Assembly (NCBI GenBank): GCA_015655535.1 | Contig: JAATEW010000399.1 | Span: 1-5,029, forward strand | Direction: 5' to 3' | From: Hyphomicrobiales bacterium | Lineage (GTDB): Bacteria; Pseudomonadota; Alphaproteobacteria; Rhizobiales; Beijerinckiaceae | Length of the DNA stretch: 5,029 nt | Part shown: positions 4,302 to 5,029 of the stretch, piece by piece | Numbering within the stretch: the first letter of the stretch is position 1 | Layout: each line of letters starts with the position of its first letter | Notes under the pieces: model-generated | Database searches by the model: none | What the model was told of the DNA's origin: nothing | The model's input: the letters and a program-made list of their open reading frames with translations, nothing else | Program-made: the position numbers and the translations under genes

Positions 4302-5029
4302 ATGACCTCCATTGCCGACCTTTCTTCCGCCGATCATCAAGCTCTCCTCACGAAAGTGCGGGGTGAATATGATGCGTTCCGCGCGGCGGGCCACAAGCTC
4401 GATATGACGCGCGGCAAACCGTCTCCCGAGCAGCTCGATCTTTCAAACGGCATGCTCGCTCTGCCGGGCAATGGCGACTATCTGACCGAGGCCAATGAGG
4501 ACGCCCGCAACTATGGCGGCCTGCAGGGCATAGCGGAAGCGCGCGGGCTCTTTGCACCCATCCTCGGTGCACCGGCCGATCGCGTCGTCGTCGGCGACAA
4601 TTCAAGCCTTGCTATGATGCATGATTCCATCGTTTGGGCTCTGCTCAAAGGCGTGCCGGGTGGGACAGCGCCTTGGTCGAAGGAGGCCGGGCTCACCTTT
4701 CTCTGTCCGGTGCCTGGCTATGACCGGCATTTCGCGATCCTGGAGGAATATGGGATCAAGATGATCCCCGTGCGCCTGACGGGGCAGGGACCGGACATGG
4801 ACGAGGTGGAGAAGCTCGTCGTCGATTCAGCCGTCAAGGGCATGTGGTGCGTGCCGAAATATGCCAATCCGTCGGGCGAGATCTATTAGGAGGAAACGGC
4901 CAAGCGGCTGGCTGCGATGAAAACCGGCGCGGCGGATTTCCGCATCTTCTGGGACAATGCCTATGCGCTGCATCATCTGACCGCGCATAGACATGAGGTC
5001 GCGAATATTCTGGAGCTCTGCGAGGCGGC
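4302..5029 (+). pseudogene. AspT-like aspartate aminotransferase, interrupted by an in-frame TAG and running off the right edge
   Basis: The product belongs to the fold-type I PLP aminotransferases related to Corynebacterium AspT (Pfam Aminotran_MocR family, also labelled alanine-glyoxylate aminotransferase). Such enzymes interconvert aspartate and oxaloacetate with 2-oxoglutarate/glutamate. Visible blocks are LDMTRGKPSPEQLDLS (33-48), NYGGLQGI (70-77), GDNSSLAMMHD (98-108), CPVPGYDRHF (135-144), KGMWCVPKYANPSGEIY (179-195), then TAG as codon 196. The same frame then continues EETAKRLAAMKTGAADFR and FWDNAYALHHL, where Asp218 and Tyr221 are the expected cofactor-contacting residues. Full-length members are about 420-430 residues, so the Schiff-base lysine and C-terminal domain lie beyond the window. 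The 195-residue stub would be inactive. No frameshift is involved. A TCG-to-TAG change is a plausible origin, since homologues as I recall them have Ser near this position. Sequencing error or readthrough remain possible. Confidence 0.8.
4887..4889 (+). other. In-frame amber stop inside the aminotransferase
   Basis: TAG follows the NPSGEIY codons, and family-like sequence resumes immediately in the same frame with no length change. The upstream ORF ends here at 195 codons, less than half the family length. Together with the next bases the stop forms AGGAGGA (4888-4894), a chance ribosome-binding-like string. The nearest in-frame ATG (4917) is 22 nt further on, too far for efficient restart. 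Confidence 0.85.

Noticed and set aside
1..5029. CRISPR array, tRNA, rRNA, insertion sequence or phage genes
   Set aside because: No regularly spaced repeats, tRNA-like cloverleaf, transposase or terminal inverted repeats were seen on reading both strands.

Overview
The window (5,029 bp, GC-rich with strong G/C bias at codon third positions) looks like chromosomal DNA of an alphaproteobacterium, most likely a member of the Hyphomicrobiales (Rhizobiales) with methylotroph-like C1/C2 metabolism. This placement rests on the protein flavour and gene content only, so it is tentative below class level.

The left 2.8 kb is read on the minus strand, in the order: GntR/FCD-family regulator (2779 to 2060), formyl-CoA:oxalate CoA-transferase Frc (1957 to 680), and a ketopantoate-reductase-family protein (612, running off the left edge). 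Frc makes oxalyl-CoA from oxalate and formyl-CoA. A PanE-family protein (PanE2) has been reported in Methylobacterium extorquens AM1 to reduce oxalyl-CoA to glyoxylate. The adjacency therefore suggests a regulator-controlled oxalate-to-glyoxylate assimilation operon rather than pantothenate synthesis. No oxalyl-CoA decarboxylase gene is visible here.

A 376-bp divergent intergenic region (2780-3155) separates this unit from a plus-strand, zinc-free MDR-family NAD(P)H:quinone oxidoreductase of the PIG3/QOR type (3156-4160). The region is rich in structure. Near the regulator gene lie repeated GGCATGCC operator-like palindromes phased 22 bp apart. In the middle are a perfect 19-bp inverted repeat (8-bp arms) and an AT-rich stretch. 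Just upstream of the oxidoreductase is a run of five consecutive short palindromes.

Downstream on the plus strand (4302 to the right edge) is an AspT-like aspartate aminotransferase (the family Pfam calls Aminotran_MocR). Its frame is interrupted by an in-frame TAG at 4887-4889, and clearly homologous coding sequence continues past it, including the DNAY cofactor-binding motif. It is annotated as a pseudogene or interrupted gene; sequencing error or amber readthrough are the alternatives.

The most notable points are the likely panE2-type oxalyl-CoA reductase next to frc, the phased operator array, and the amber interruption of the aminotransferase.
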